Assembly: GCA_033557835.1 (NCBI GenBank)
Contig: JAWQRO010000046.1
Coordinates: 1 to 64,000, forward strand
Origin: Helochares maculicollis
Lineage: Eukaryota > Arthropoda > Insecta > Coleoptera > Hydrophilidae
DNA: 64,000 nucleotides
Direction: 5' to 3'
Below are positions 49,751 to 60,839 of the stretch, in pieces. The notes under the pieces were generated by a model. The model had not been told where the DNA came from. It worked only from the letters and a program-made list of their open reading frames with translations, and did not search any database. Position 1 is the stretch's first letter; each line of letters opens with the position of its first letter. Position numbers and translations under genes: made by a program.

Positions 49751-50930
49751 AGTTGCTTTTGTTCTTAAATGACTGATTTAAGTCTGGCATTTCTTTAATT
49801 TACATATTTGCTCTTATGTGCAGCATCCAAGCCCAAATTCAATTGCGTCCAGTTGAACTAGTCAATCGTAATACGCAAATAATTCGTCCAAAACATGGCT
49901 TAGGTTGTGAATTCCGATGGCTGCGTTTTAACTTATGAATATTAAACTATGCATTTAGTAGCAACGTATGAGTACGTTTAGGATGTTGGAGCATATGTAT
50001 GTCATGAAAATATTAAAATTCTGTGCGATTTTTACGTCGCACTAGCTTTTGTTATGTAGGCTTATAAATCTGCTGGAGTTGTACTATATGGGAATGTTGA
50101 GTGAAGATGCTCGCGTTAATGTCAAATTATTTGTTTCATTATGTAGTCAGTCACGATCTCTAAGTTTTTGTGGCACCGAAAATATTGCTTGCTATGCACT
50201 CCATATGGCAGCTATGTAACTGCAGGTTTTAAATGTATATTTCTTAGCAAATAACGCGATTGAATTGATGATTGCAGACCCATTGCAGAGAAAATTATAT
50301 TTTTCCAAATTTCAACTTCGATTGAACAATGACAAATATACTGGATACTAGGATTTTAGACAAAACTTGACGTATTCAATTTGCAAAATGTTATGATTGA
50401 TTTTTGAATTAAAGTTCAGAGACGTTTCAAAATCCTCCCGTCCTAGGCGAGTCTAATGTGTAAATTAAGAACAATGTGACATTTGCTATTCCAACAATAT
50501 CATTCAAAGGTATTAATTCTCATCAAAAGTACCTCAAAGAAATATATATGCCATATTTGCATTTTGTGAATCTCTGACCAACCATATTTTTTCCAAATTC
50601 CCGCCACTATTTTGCAGAAATATCGCGAAGACTGGAGCGGATAAAAATTGAAACGTCTGGTTAAAAGCGCTGCAGATGCTTCTATTGATGTTCAAACATG
50701 GAGCGCGCCACTTTTAAATTTTAAAATACTGTTAGCCTTCCTTAATATAAGAAATCAAAAATTTGTAACCTCCTGATTATAAAAATCATTAACGCTAAAT
50801 ACTAAATAATAAATGCTAACATCAAAATAAAAGCAAGATATCATTAAAATGCAAGAGAAATTACATGTAATTTTAAACAGATGTATAACCTGACGCTGTA
50901 GTATTAAAAAAATCTTTTTTTTTTATGCAG

Positions 50931-51902
50931 CATTGTGCCATGATGGGTCTGCAAGCGACCACAGGAAAACGCAAGTTAGAAGCAGCAACTGCCCCAGGAG
51001 AGTCTAGCCCAGCGAAGAACGGACGTTGGGACGCAGAGGACTGCATAGCAAGGCTACAGGCTGTAGCGGTGCCTAGTGATACTTGGAGAACTCCCACCCC
51101 GTCTCTGGCGGCGACGCTTTTGTCCCCCGATGATTTCGACGATGAAGATGAGTTTGAAGATGAACTGTCTGATGATGATCGGTGCTTGGGTGTTCCGGAA
51201 CCTGCACGATTCACCCAACAGTATGTGCGCTACCCTGCTCCCGACTATTGGCAGTATTACCAGGCGACACCTCAGCAAACGATAAGGTGTGAAGAAAACG
51301 GAAAGTCTTATTTAGAATTAGGTGCGTCCCCTTCTGTAAGGACGAGGTGCTGTGATGGCCGGACAAGGTGGTGTCACATTCCTTGTTATCGGCAACGTAG
51401 ACTAGCAGTGCTCAACCTTTCTATGTGCAAACTGGCGCGATATAGACAGTGTTCGGATCCTTCTCTGAGAAGATCGGTCCTGATTTGTAACACGCTGCGA
51501 CGGTTAGAAAAAGAAATGGAATCCGATCCTCCCGAGCCGAGTTATTCGACAGCAATACCAGAGCTTACCCCGCCTAGTAGACCTTTTCCTGTGCCTGAAT
51601 CAAATCTCTATGAACAAAGTTTACGGGAAATGACGTCCCCTTCTGGACGGGCCACCCCTTTTCCTACCTCTGTACCTGACGGCGATTCCGGAATAGGAGA
51701 CGATGAGGCGACCCGGCCTATCAATTGGGGAACTGTTTTGAACCTAACGTCGCAAACGGACTTGGAATCCTTAAATAACAATGATTTGTATGCTGAGTTA
51801 GGACTATCCAGTGATTCCGTAGAGTGGAAGGAGCCCTCGACGTCCAGGTCTCACGAGTCTGAATGGGACAGCTTTACACATGTCCTAATTGGGGGGACGT
51901 AG
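50931..51902 (+). CDS. tara: taranis, SERTA-domain transcriptional coregulator (main coding exon)
   Basis: Taranis links chromatin regulation (trithorax/Polycomb) with the cell cycle in the nucleus; in flies it also affects sleep and wing identity. Seen, counted from MM at 50940: GKRKLE near residue 12 (a cyclin-binding-type basic motif in SERTAD proteins); an acidic run DDFDDEDEFEDELSDDD (about 65-80); the SERTA domain with RRLAVLNLSMCKLARYRQ and DPSLRRSVLICNTLRRLE (about 152-190); Ser/Pro-rich segments; and a C-terminal EWDSFTHVLIGG motif. A T-rich tract and ATGCAG form the acceptor at 50930, so the ATG at 50925 is intronic. The exon is in phase 0. The start is either ATG 50940 or the upstream MWFESQ exon (34072), giving 329 residues in the latter case. 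The frame is intact. The Ser-rich minus-strand frame at 50873-51214 is a shadow. Confidence 0.9.
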   Translation, partial: HCAMMGLQATTGKRKLEAATAPGESSPAKNGRWDAEDCIARLQAVAVPSDTWRTPTPSLAATLLSPDDFDDEDEFEDELSDDDRCLGVPEPARFTQQYVRYPAPDYWQYYQATPQQTIRCEENGKSYLELGASPSVRTRCCDGRTRWCHIPCYRQRRLAVLNLSMCKLARYRQCSDPSLRRSVLICNTLRRLEKEMESDPPEPSYSTAIPELTPPSRPFPVPESNLYEQSLREMTSPSGRATPFPTSVPDGDSGIGDDEATRPINWGTVLNLTSQTDLESLNNNDLYAELGLSSDSVEWKEPSTSRSHESEWDSFTHVLIGGT

Positions 51903-53335
51903 CATATAAGCTAAACCTCACTTAAGCTCAGGTTGTGATTTTTAGATAAAGACATTAGTGCAGTGTAAAGGAATTGCGCAGCTAATTGTTGACTATTTTT
52001 ATTTTTGTAATTTAATGAAGAAAAATAATCACAAAGGATATTATATTTTTTACTTAGTAAAACAAATGAAACGATTGAGCTGTTAAGTACTTGAACGCTT
52101 GTAGTACTTAATAAGAAAAAAAAAAGAAAAAACATACGTTATATTTAAGGTGCAGTTAAAAATGTATGTAAAAAATGCAGTATCAAAAACAAATGGATCA
52201 TCATATATGTCATTTGCTATATAAATTGACACAAAATCTGTCAATTTGCAAAAACGAATGAAAACAAAAGAAATATTTGTAATAACTTTGGGCAAACCAA
52301 ACAAAACAAACTAACTGCTCTTTTTACAAGTGCTGATGAAACGTTGATCTCCACCACTCGCTCAATTGTCTTATGCTCAAGCTGAGTTCAATTGTTTTTT
52401 TAAATATATTTCAATAATTGCGTTACTTACTCGTTTCGATTAAAACAAAAACGGGTGCTCCTGGTGTAAATAATTTATTGTAAACCAATTGTACAAAGTG
52501 TAAATAAGAGAAGAAAAATAATTCTTATTAGGCTTAAAAGTTGTATATATATATTTCTTACATGTTACAAAACATTTTTAAATGTGTAACAAATTCGGCA
52601 ATATGGTACTAAAAAAAATTCTCCCAGTTTCACCGATCTGCTCTTTAACTCCTCCAAGCAAACCACTTACGACTTAAAATCAGTTCCTTTGAGTTACCGA
52701 CAATAATTATGGAAACTAATAGCAAAGCAAAACTATCATGATTTCATTTTCTCATTTCATTTCTTACCTTGCAAAACTGGGAGTTTAATTCTAGTCCAAC
52801 ATTTGGCCCTTATCTTAACTAAGAAGTCAACATGAGCCAGTATTAGTTGAACGCGATCAAAGAAACCTCTAGAAACGATTTTTTGGATAATTGATTAAAC
52901 AATGGAAAAAAAACGAATAAGTGTGAATTGAAATGCGACAATGATACTTGTTCAGAAAAACCGTCCTAAAAACTTCTTAGTTACCAAACGGCTATAATGA
53001 ATCAATTAATTTAGATGTAAATGTTTTTCTCTTTATACATTATTATTATTATTATATTTTTAAAACAAATTAATAAAACTCTTGCCATGACAGTTTTCAT
53101 TTCTATTATTTAATTTTGTGTTTGTTTTGTATTGAAAATGAAAGGAGCGGCTTAAATTTGAACCGATCTCTGTGAAAACATTGGCTCATATTTAAGCCTT
53201 TATAGTCTAAGATTTTACTATAATATTTTTTGAAGTACGTATTAAAACAATCCAGACGATTTCAATTCAACAAAGTAAAATGAATTAACAAGGGCACAAT
53301 TACTGTTATGATCAATAAAAATTAAATAAACTGTT
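51903..53335 (+). other. probable 3' UTR of taranis
   Basis: AT-rich, no other gene. Candidate poly(A) signals AATAAA at 53072-53077, 53314-53319 and 53325-53330; the latter pair is followed by a GT-rich stretch (ctgttgtcttgtaagg). The UTR end is inferred only. Confidence 0.4.
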
Positions 53336-53354
53336 GTCTTGTAAGGAATTTGTA

Positions 53355-53660
53355 AAGCCATTTTGAAATCTGTAAAATCAAAGATGTGACATCCTTTTAA
53401 GGCTATGAAATACTTTTTAAAATGACATTCATTTTTGAAGCTGTTAAATCATTTTTCTAGCTGTAAAATAATTTTCGAAACTGTAAAAACATTTTTAAAC
53501 TGAAATCAATATAAAATCTGTTAATCACATTTAAAATATGTTGAATCATTTTAAAATTTGTTAAATCATTTTAAAATCTGTGAAATTACTTTTAAATTTG
53601 TAATATTATAGAAATTTGTAATATCGAGGACATTTGTAATGTTAAAGAAATTTACAATAT
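53355..53660. repeat. degenerate repeat (TTTTAAAATCTGTTAAATCA type)
   Basis: About ten to twelve drifted units of 18-26 bases: GAAATCTGTAAAATCA, AAGCTGTTAAATCATTT, TAGCTGTAAAATAATTT, GAAACTGTAAAAACATTT, AAAATTTGTTAAATCATTT, AAAATCTGTGAAATTACTTT, then GAAATTTGTAATATCGA variants. Just beyond the probable tara 3' end. Confidence 0.75.
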
Positions 53661-54710
53661 TGATTTTTTTGTTGAGAACAAAACAAAAAGGCAATCATAA
53701 ACAGTTTTTATATATATACCGAATAAAAGGGAAGACGTTATTAAAAATAGCTGTTTTTATCTAAAGAAATTAATAATAATAATATTGATGAAATATGTGC
53801 ACATAAAAAATATTTTGGTAAGATTGCAATAAGTAAATGATATAATTTTTTTAAATCCGAATGCATTATTTGGTTTCTGGTGAATCAGCTTGAATCATTA
53901 CTATTTGCATCCGTTGCATTTGTTACAAAACATTATTATAACTGATTTTTAAACGAAACAACGATGGTACCACCTGCGACTTTCAGCAGAAATCAAGTAA
54001 TTAGATGTTAAGGGATATACTTGTACTTTCGTCCGACATCGACGTATCGTCAATAAATTTACGTACAACACACTGTGTGCAAGTAAACATGTGATATCAT
54101 GTAAAATGTTAGTGTTAAAGAATTTTAAGAAATTCGTATATATACAAATTACCTCATTTATTGTTTTGAACTTATGTTTAATACAATTATAGAAAATTAT
54201 TTTGGGCATTTTCTTGTTTTGACCTTGGTTCTACAATCCCAATCATAATGCTCCCGCGTTGAAATATTTTTTTTTTAATAAAATTATATTTGTATCGTCT
54301 TCTTACAGTTTCTGATCAAGCATTTTCAATCAATTATAAATTTGTTAGCAGATCCAACAAAAAGTAGTCTAGCTTGGAATATGAAGATTTCATATAGTAG
54401 TGATGAATTAAAACATCTTTATTTCATATAATATTTATTTAATCAATTATTAAACAGAAATTAAAATAATCATTAAGCGCATTGCTCCATGGATTTCTTA
54501 TCTGAGACCACTTGGCACCCTCTGTCGGAGCATTTGCTGAGTTTCCAAAAGAGTGGCACCACCATTCAAGGAGATTAGAGTATTCCTATCTCCATTTTGT
54601 AGTCTGGGAAGCATGCTGCGTTGTTTGAGGTTATGTTGTTGTTATGATAAGCGATTTAGAGGTTAGGCTTCTATTTCAATTGTCGCAAATTATATTTAAC
54701 CGTTGATATT
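53661..54710. other. intergenic, including the UTP25 upstream region
   Basis: AT-rich to about 54480; after that the base mix is more even (TCTGTCGGAGCATTTGCTGA near 54522), which may be the UTP25 promoter/5' UTR. No TATA box is obvious. Confidence 0.4.
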
Positions 54711-57653
54711 ATGAGAGGTCGTGGTAGAAATAAGCGATTTTCCAACCGGCAACAGCCGAAGAAGAAGAGAAAGCAATACAGTTTGTATTCTAATAATAAA
54801 AGAGGCGGTAAAGCTAGTGACTTTCAAAATGGGTCTAAACGGAAGTCTGAAAGTTCTAAATCTACTGATTTGGAGATTAAGCGGGCGAGAATTGAGGCTG
54901 TGGTTCGGCCTCGGCTGAAAGAATCTTCTGATAGTGAGCCTGAGTATGAGGATCAGTTGAAATTGTTGAGAGACTCGTTGCAGTCTGTTCCGAAGCAGTC
55001 ACAAGCTATCGATAGCAGTGATGATAGTGTAGGGGATGACGATGAGGATAATTTGGAAGTAGACGGTTTTGGAGACAACGAGGAATCTGACGATGAAATA
55101 GAATCCGAGGTTGGGGAAACAGACGAAAGTGAAGCAGCAAATGAGGACAATGCCATTGAAGGTAACTTTACTTTATATTGTGCTGAGTTGCAAGCTTTGT
55201 ATAGTCTTTATTCCATTATATAAGCACTATAATTACTAAGTCACAGCTTACTTTTGGGTAGTACCCTAAGGAGACATATACATTTCTTACTTGATATTAC
55301 CATGGTTTGTCTCTGTCGCAGCTCTAGGGCCATTTAAGCAACATGATTTTAAATATATTGCTTGTAACTAATTTTGGAGTACTTCCTATTATGCTGAAGT
55401 GTTGAAAATATTATTGTATATAACATAATTTTTTTTAAAGGCAGTGAAAGTGAAAGTAATGAAGATGAAATCAATGCAGAGATTTTGAAAAATAAAAGGA
55501 AAACTGCCAAAGGTAAGCAAGAAATGGACAAAGATAATCCAGATTTAGATGAAGATGAAGAATCAAATGCAGATAAAGAAGGAAGCAAATTGAGGGTAGA
55601 TGATGATGAAGCAGAAACTGATGGCCATGAATTAGATGCTGATGCTCAAAAGGAAGACAACGATCCTAATTCACTGCTCGATCCATTCTCTAAGCACATC
55701 CAGTTTGAAATAAGTGAAACTTTACTAGGAGCTATACAAACTACTCCGACCTCACAAAATAAAACAATGGAAACATGGCCCCAATTGGGATCTTTATCAA
55801 TACATATACCGAAGTGCTCAGGAGACACAAACAGACCTCTTGTGTTTTCTATTGATTCACAAAAAAAATTCGCACCTCTTGGGGAGATTCCGAAGAAAAT
55901 TAATCGTATGAAAGATACACCCGAGTCGCTTTTTATTAAAACACAAATACTTGGCAACCTGCACAAAGCAAACAGTAGCGTCATTGAGGACCATCAATCG
56001 CTTGCGGATTCAAAGCTGCCTTTAACCGAGTTGCAAGCTGAGCTTTTCTCTATTATGAACAACTATCAGGACTTAATTTATCCTCAGAGAACCTTCGAAA
56101 ATGCTGAAGAATTGCGGTTCGTTTACTGTTTGCATGCTGTGAATCACATACTCAAAACTAGAACAAAAGTTTTGCATCACAACGCTCGCCTATCTGACAA
56201 AGAAGAAGTACCTGAAGAATTTAGAGACCAAGGATTAGTCAGGCCAAAGGTAAGAGCTTTCTGCAAAATTATATACGATCCATTGGCCACCTTAAAATAC
56301 CAAACTATTGCTGTGTTTCATTACAGGTATTAATAATGGCTCCATTTCGGGACTCCGCCTACAAAACAATCAACATGATTACGAATATTTTATTCAGTGA
56401 AGACAAAGGTAATATAATTAATAAAAAGAGATTTGTCGAAGATTTCACTGGTAATGAAATTGTGTTGCCGAAGAAAAATCTAAAACCTGAAGATTACGAA
56501 AAAATTTTTGCGGGTAATTCCGGAGATGATTTTCGAATAGGCATTACTGTAACGAAAAAGAGTCTCAAGCTGTATGCTGATTTCTATTCGTCTGACATTA
56601 TTATAGCTTCACCTCTTGGTCTAAGAACAATTATCGGAGCGCCTGGAGAATCCGAAAGGGATTTTGACTTCCTAGCGTCTATCGAGCTTTTAATTGTGGA
56701 CCAAACTGAGATGTTTTTGATGCAAAATTTCCACCATGTCTTGCACATTCTAGATCATCTCCACGTGCAACCTAAGGACTCCCATGGAACAGATTTCTCT
56801 CGAGTACGACACTGGTGCCTGAATGGGTGGGCAAAGTACTATCGGCAGACGCTTATATTTTCTTCTATGATCATTCCGGAGGCAAACTCCATATTCAGCG
56901 ATTATTGTTTTAATTACGCTGGGAAAATAAGTGTTGTGAATCCAATTAGAAATGGATTTATTCGTCAGGTTCACTTGCAGTTGCCACATGTGTACCAAAA
57001 ATTCGGAGTGAAGAGCTTGCAAGATGGTATTGAGGCTCGCTTTAATTTCTTTGTGAACAAAATATTGCCAGAGTATCGCGATCCTTTGATGAAACAGACA
57101 TTGATTTTTGTACCAAATTATTACGACTATGTGAAGCTACGAAATTATTTCAAGCGAGAAGATATCAGTTTTGTGCAAATTTGCGAGTACACGAAGGAAG
57201 CCAAAGTGGCTAGAGCACGTGATATGTTCTTTCATGGAGATGCACATTTTTTGCTGTACACCGAAAGGTATCATTTTTTCAACAGGATCAGACTGAAAGG
57301 GATAAGGCATATTATTTTTTACCAGCCACCAATTTTTGGACATTTTTACGCAGAGATGTGTAACTTGATGACGGTGAGTTTTTAAGTATGAAGTTATTAT
57401 TTATTAGCTTCCACATTTTATCAGACCAGATCTATTAGATCAGATGAAACCAGAAAATTAATACGCTATTTAATTTTATTTATTACAGGAAGGAAATATG
57501 AATAAAAAGGTGGGTAGTATGCTGAATATGACTGTGACAGTCCTGTATAACAAGTTTGATGCCCATCAGCTTGCGGCCATAGTTGGTACAGAAAGGGCAG
57601 TAAGCATGTTGCGATCAGAGTCGAATTTACACAAGATCCTAACATCAGGTTAG
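54711..57653 (+). CDS. Utp25: UTP25 / digestive organ expansion factor (Def) homologue
   Basis: UTP25 is a nucleolar small-subunit processome factor needed for 18S rRNA maturation. Four exons: 54711-55161, 55441-56249, 56327-57373, 57489-57653, all GT-AG with matching phases (1, 0, 0), 823 residues. The N-terminal quarter is basic then acidic and low-complexity (MRGRGRNKRF; EDNLEVDGFG; ESDDEIESEV), split by intron 1; the conserved part begins near residue 230 (DPFSKHIQFE). Marks: TFENAEELRFVYCLHAVNH, LVRPKVLIMAPFRDSAY at the exon 2-3 join, SSDIIIASPLGLRTIIG, IELLIVDQTEMFLMQNF (DQTE replaces a helicase DEAD-like box), QTLIFVPNYYDYVKLRNYFK, FHGDAHFLLYTERYHFFNRI, and YNKFDAHQLAAIVGTERA at the C-terminus. 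The RecA-like fold lacks a Walker A motif, as is usual for this family, so it is not expected to be an active helicase. The start ATG is the first in the frame. Confidence 0.95.
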
Positions 57654-59070
57654 TTACTTTCATAAGTAAATTATCTACAGTGATATTTTTATTTTAAACT
57701 TATATTATTCACTAATGATTTATATACATAATATCAAATTTTGTAATAATGTAAATAACATTATTAAATCTATAGATGTTTACAAATGCATCTAGTTTTT
57801 AAAATTATTATCGTTATTTCATTATATCCTTCCTGTTTGATTTACTTCAGCATTGAGATTACCAGAATCTATAGTTGCTGGGGTGGAATCTGTAATAAAG
57901 AATACACAATTTAGGTCTTTATGTTTTCACATGTATAGGTTTGTGTTTTATTGTGTTTAAATCATTTTCTTCCTTAATCATAGTAATTTATGATTATTTG
58001 CTAAGTAGCTGCTTAAAAGATGTAGTTATGAAACTCAACCCTGGCATTGTGATCTGTTTTCAGGAAGTCTGGAAAGTATATTAATTGCAGTGCAGTTATC
58101 AGGTCTAATTAGGATAATCATTACAATGCATTCCACTGCAAATTTGCTGTAATAAACGAGTTGGTAGATTTCACAAGTCTATCAAAATATGTTGATTAAA
58201 ATATTTGATATTTCTATTTAACTACCCCAGGCATTAGTATTTTGGCTAAGATGTGAAACTAGATCGACATGAACCTAACAAATACTCTGTCAAAAATGTA
58301 AGATTCATGAATAATACAAAATTTACGTTTTTAAGAAAAAGACTATACGGGGAAAGCCGTAACATTTTTAAAAAGTTAACAGGTTTATCAAAGAAAAATC
58401 TATTTCAATGTAAACTTTTTAAAAATGTATATCAATTATAAAACGATAATTAATAAGTGAACAGTAAATCACCAATTTTGAGCACTGATTTGGAAGAGTA
58501 TCAAACAATTTAAAAATGAAATGTTCTTCTAGAGGTATTTTTTTCATTTCATCCTATTATATTTATTAGAATAGATAAAGGAATAAAAGAAAACAAAGAG
58601 TCACTATAAAAAAAACTGTCGAAGAACAGCGCACCAGATTTTCTAACAAAGTTTACTACTTTACAGTTTCACTGCAGTAAACATCTTAATAAGTAATTTT
58701 TAAATAAATATATAAATATCTGTACGTCAGGGAAAAACAAGATTATTGAACCCTAGCAATGAAATGTTGTATTATAAATCAATTATTGGCCTGATTGTAG
58801 TCATAAAAGCATAATTCTGCTGTACTGTAATATAATAATATCAATTCAAACTATACAAATTCAGATATTGACTTAAACCAGTGGTACTAGCAATTTTTAT
58901 TTAGTAAGTAAATGATCAAGATAATTTTGTATGGATATTCTTATATTTTTATTCAATTAGTAGGCCAAATGATGGTCACCAACTAAACTTTAATATCCGC
59001 AAGAATGCACCTAAAGGAGATTATTTGAAATATTCAAAGCTATTTAGGCATTCGGATGGTAAAAACTTAA
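57654..59070. other. UTP25 3' end and intergenic; possible last exons of the minus-strand INAF gene
   Basis: AATAAA at 57894-57899 could serve UTP25. The INAF gene to the right is expected to have a further exon on the minus strand somewhere here, but none could be recognised. The + frame at 58253-58441 has no recognisable feature. Confidence 0.4.
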
Positions 59071-59138
59071 CTAAGTTTGCAAAATAATTAAAAATAATAC
59101 TCTTGTATTTAGGAGTAACATATACTTGAGGAACATAC

Positions 59139-59409
59139 CAGTTTTGCAATTTAGTGGTTTGCCTCGGTGACTGTTCCAAAGCAACAGATAATAAAGCGAC
59201 AACAAGATAGCTGCCAGGGATACGAAAAAAACGTATGCGACAACAGTCAACACCCTCACCAGTTTCTTCTTGTGCTTAGGCTCATACAGTCTGTCTTTAG
59301 CTTCTTCCCCAGCCAATTTAACATTGGAGTCTAAGCTAGGCGCTTTGGCCCACTGTTGGGGATCACAATTCAATTTCAAACTGCTGTTTAAATTAACTTT
59401 GCACGACAT
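59139..59409 (-). CDS. INAF-motif single-pass membrane protein, first coding exon (gene 1)
   Basis: ATG at 59409; 90 codons plus one base to a GTATGT donor at 59138 (the open frame runs on in the intron to 59071). Residues about 1-42 are polar; LYEPKHKKKLVRVLTVVAYV and FFVSLAAILLSLYYLLLW (about 42-78) form the INAF motif, with a conserved YEPK, basic run, then one membrane helix. INAF-D of flies binds the TRP channel in photoreceptors and is needed for its function; other members and vertebrate INAFM1/2 have unknown roles. The second gene 1.4 kb upstream (minus strand) has the same arrangement. The 3' exon is not identified, so the CDS is incomplete. Symbol left empty because which INAF this is cannot be told. 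Confidence 0.78.
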
Positions 59410-60524
59410 TTTATATTGCTAATTCAAGAAAGCACTCCCTTACCAAAAACCCACATTAATTTCAACATCAAATCATAAAGTTTGGATAAAAATACCTCTA
59501 AGATCTAATTTGGAACAATAAATTTGAAATTGATTATAGGCAGATTTTTTTTAGCTTCAGATTGGCATTAAGTGCGATTATTTTGATGGTCTTCAAATTT
59601 GTGATTGCTTTTTGGTCTGATCGGTTTTTATAATTTGTTCAATAAACAGTCGTACCGTTTTAGTATTTATACTTTAAATTCGGCTTGAAATGTAACAACG
59701 GCCTTTCGAATGCAAAAACTCGGATTCAGCTTTGTTCAATATGCCCAAGACTTTCAAAATGCACTTAAAAAATTATAAAACACGAGTTTGTTAGAAATTG
59801 CATTAAAAACGCTCTAAGAATCATTTATTTGTCTCAAACAACATTCAATCACTCTGAAAATGTAGCAATTTACTCGAGAATAGGCGCGCTTAAACAAGAG
59901 GATCTATTTTTGGATTTTAAACAACAACTCGCGTCTTTCTTACGATTTGTGTACGGTAAGACGATTCATGATTTGATGTAAGAAAATTGGATGAATTTAG
60001 GCCAATTTTGCTAGGTTTTAGTTCGAATCAATAACGAAATGGATGTCCGCGCATGAAACGCTGAAAACATTAAACTATCTATGGTTCAAAAGGTGGAATC
60101 GAGAAATGGTACAAGTAGAATAAGTCTTACAACTTGCTATTTTCAAGCATTTTGCTTTGCTCACGGTGCCGCCTAGGAAAGTGTTTTAATGTTGCGTGTT
60201 TGAATCTGCCGCTTCTTCTACTCCGCGTGAGCGGCCGATTGGGACTGTGTAGGTATCTGTAATTTTTACATTCAATCCGGCCATCATTAAGCATCTAACT
60301 ATGCCCTAGCGATTTTTCGCCGCTCTTACGACTGATGTCATTTATACACCGATTTCGCCTCAATTTGTTTCATTTGTAATTTGGTATCGTTTTTTGCGCT
60401 TCCTAATCACATTGCACTTTTAAATATTAGTGGGAATATGAATGCAAACTTTAAATTTCTATAGAAACTTAAATTTATACTTAACGCCAACGCTTTAGCA
60501 ATTCAAAGGGCAATTTTTGCATTT
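59410..60524. other. spacer between the two INAF genes
   Basis: AT-rich to mixed sequence. It may contain the 3' exon of gene 2 and the promoter of gene 1, but no exon could be recognised. The sequence just before ATG 59409 (cttgaattag on the minus strand) could be an acceptor, suggesting a 5' leader exon. Confidence 0.35.
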
Positions 60525-60589
60525 TTAATACGTTTTATACTTAATTATCTTGAAAGTAGAACTTTGAGCAGCGTGATTAAATACTTTAC

Positions 60590-60830
60590 CTAGCTTGTTA
60601 CTGGCCGTACCCCTTAGGTCGCACCATCTCTCGGGTTTCGGTCCCTTTGGATCTTCACTCCACATCAAAATGTAGTACAGAGATAGTAGAATGGCCGCTA
60701 AAGACACGCTGAGGATGTAAGCGATCACGGTCAAGACGCGAACCGCTTTCGAAGTTTGTTTTGGCTCATAGAGGGCGCTGTCTTTGCTCACTTGGGACTC
60801 GGGAGATTCGGCAGAGATTTCCTGCGACAT
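60590..60830 (-). CDS. INAF-motif single-pass membrane protein, first coding exon (gene 2)
   Basis: ATG at 60830; 80 codons plus one base to a GTAAAG donor at 60589. An acidic/serine N-terminus (MSQEISAESPESQVSKDSAL), then YEPKQTSKAVRVLTVIAYIL and SVSLAAILLSLYYILMW (about 21-58), nearly the same as gene 1, then a short Pro/Lys segment (SEDPKGPKPERWCDLRG). The core is a cytosolic basic stretch plus one helix. Both genes end this exon in phase 1, which supports a tandem duplication with a shared gene structure. Upstream on the minus strand, aaatgcag just before the leader could be an acceptor. The remaining exon(s) to the left were not recognised. Confidence 0.82.
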
Positions 60831-60839
60831 TTCGACGAA

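Larger units (their letters stand above)
44880..50130. repeat. dispersed repeat family 2 and fragments
   Basis: AAGCTTCGCTTACTC occurs exactly at 45144-45158 and 48570-48584, each after CAAGAATCGCA(T/C) and close to a cluster of aacagtagg/acagtaagaaac words. Partial or inverted variants occur near 45350, 45470 and 48760-48790. The right end TATGGGAATGTTGAGTGAAG near 50091 is like the edge of family 1, and its reverse complement is seen near 3679. Family 1 copy D lies inside at 45838-45995. Confidence 0.5.
34090..50930 (+). other. probable first intron of taranis (about 16.8 kb)
   Basis: Bounded by a GTAAGT donor (34090) and a T-rich acceptor ending atgcag (50930). It contains CpG-rich blocks (37.0-40.8 kb, 44.0-44.5 kb, 47.7-48.1 kb), family 2 repeats, degenerate tracts, a (TA)n tract and an inverted repeat. 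No convincing gene was found inside on either strand. If the first exon is wrong, this is simply upstream sequence. Confidence 0.4.

Noticed and set aside
50925..50930. ATG at 50925 as the tara start
   Set aside because: The ATG forms part of the splice acceptor ATGCAG after a T-rich tract, so it is intronic in the expected transcript.
50873..51214. Ser-rich minus-strand frame opposite tara
   Set aside because: It is a shadow of acidic (Asp/Glu) codons read on the other strand; the + frame has the SERTA domain.
54953..55588. Ser/Leu-rich minus frames opposite UTP25
   Set aside because: Shadows of the acidic low-complexity N-terminus of UTP25.
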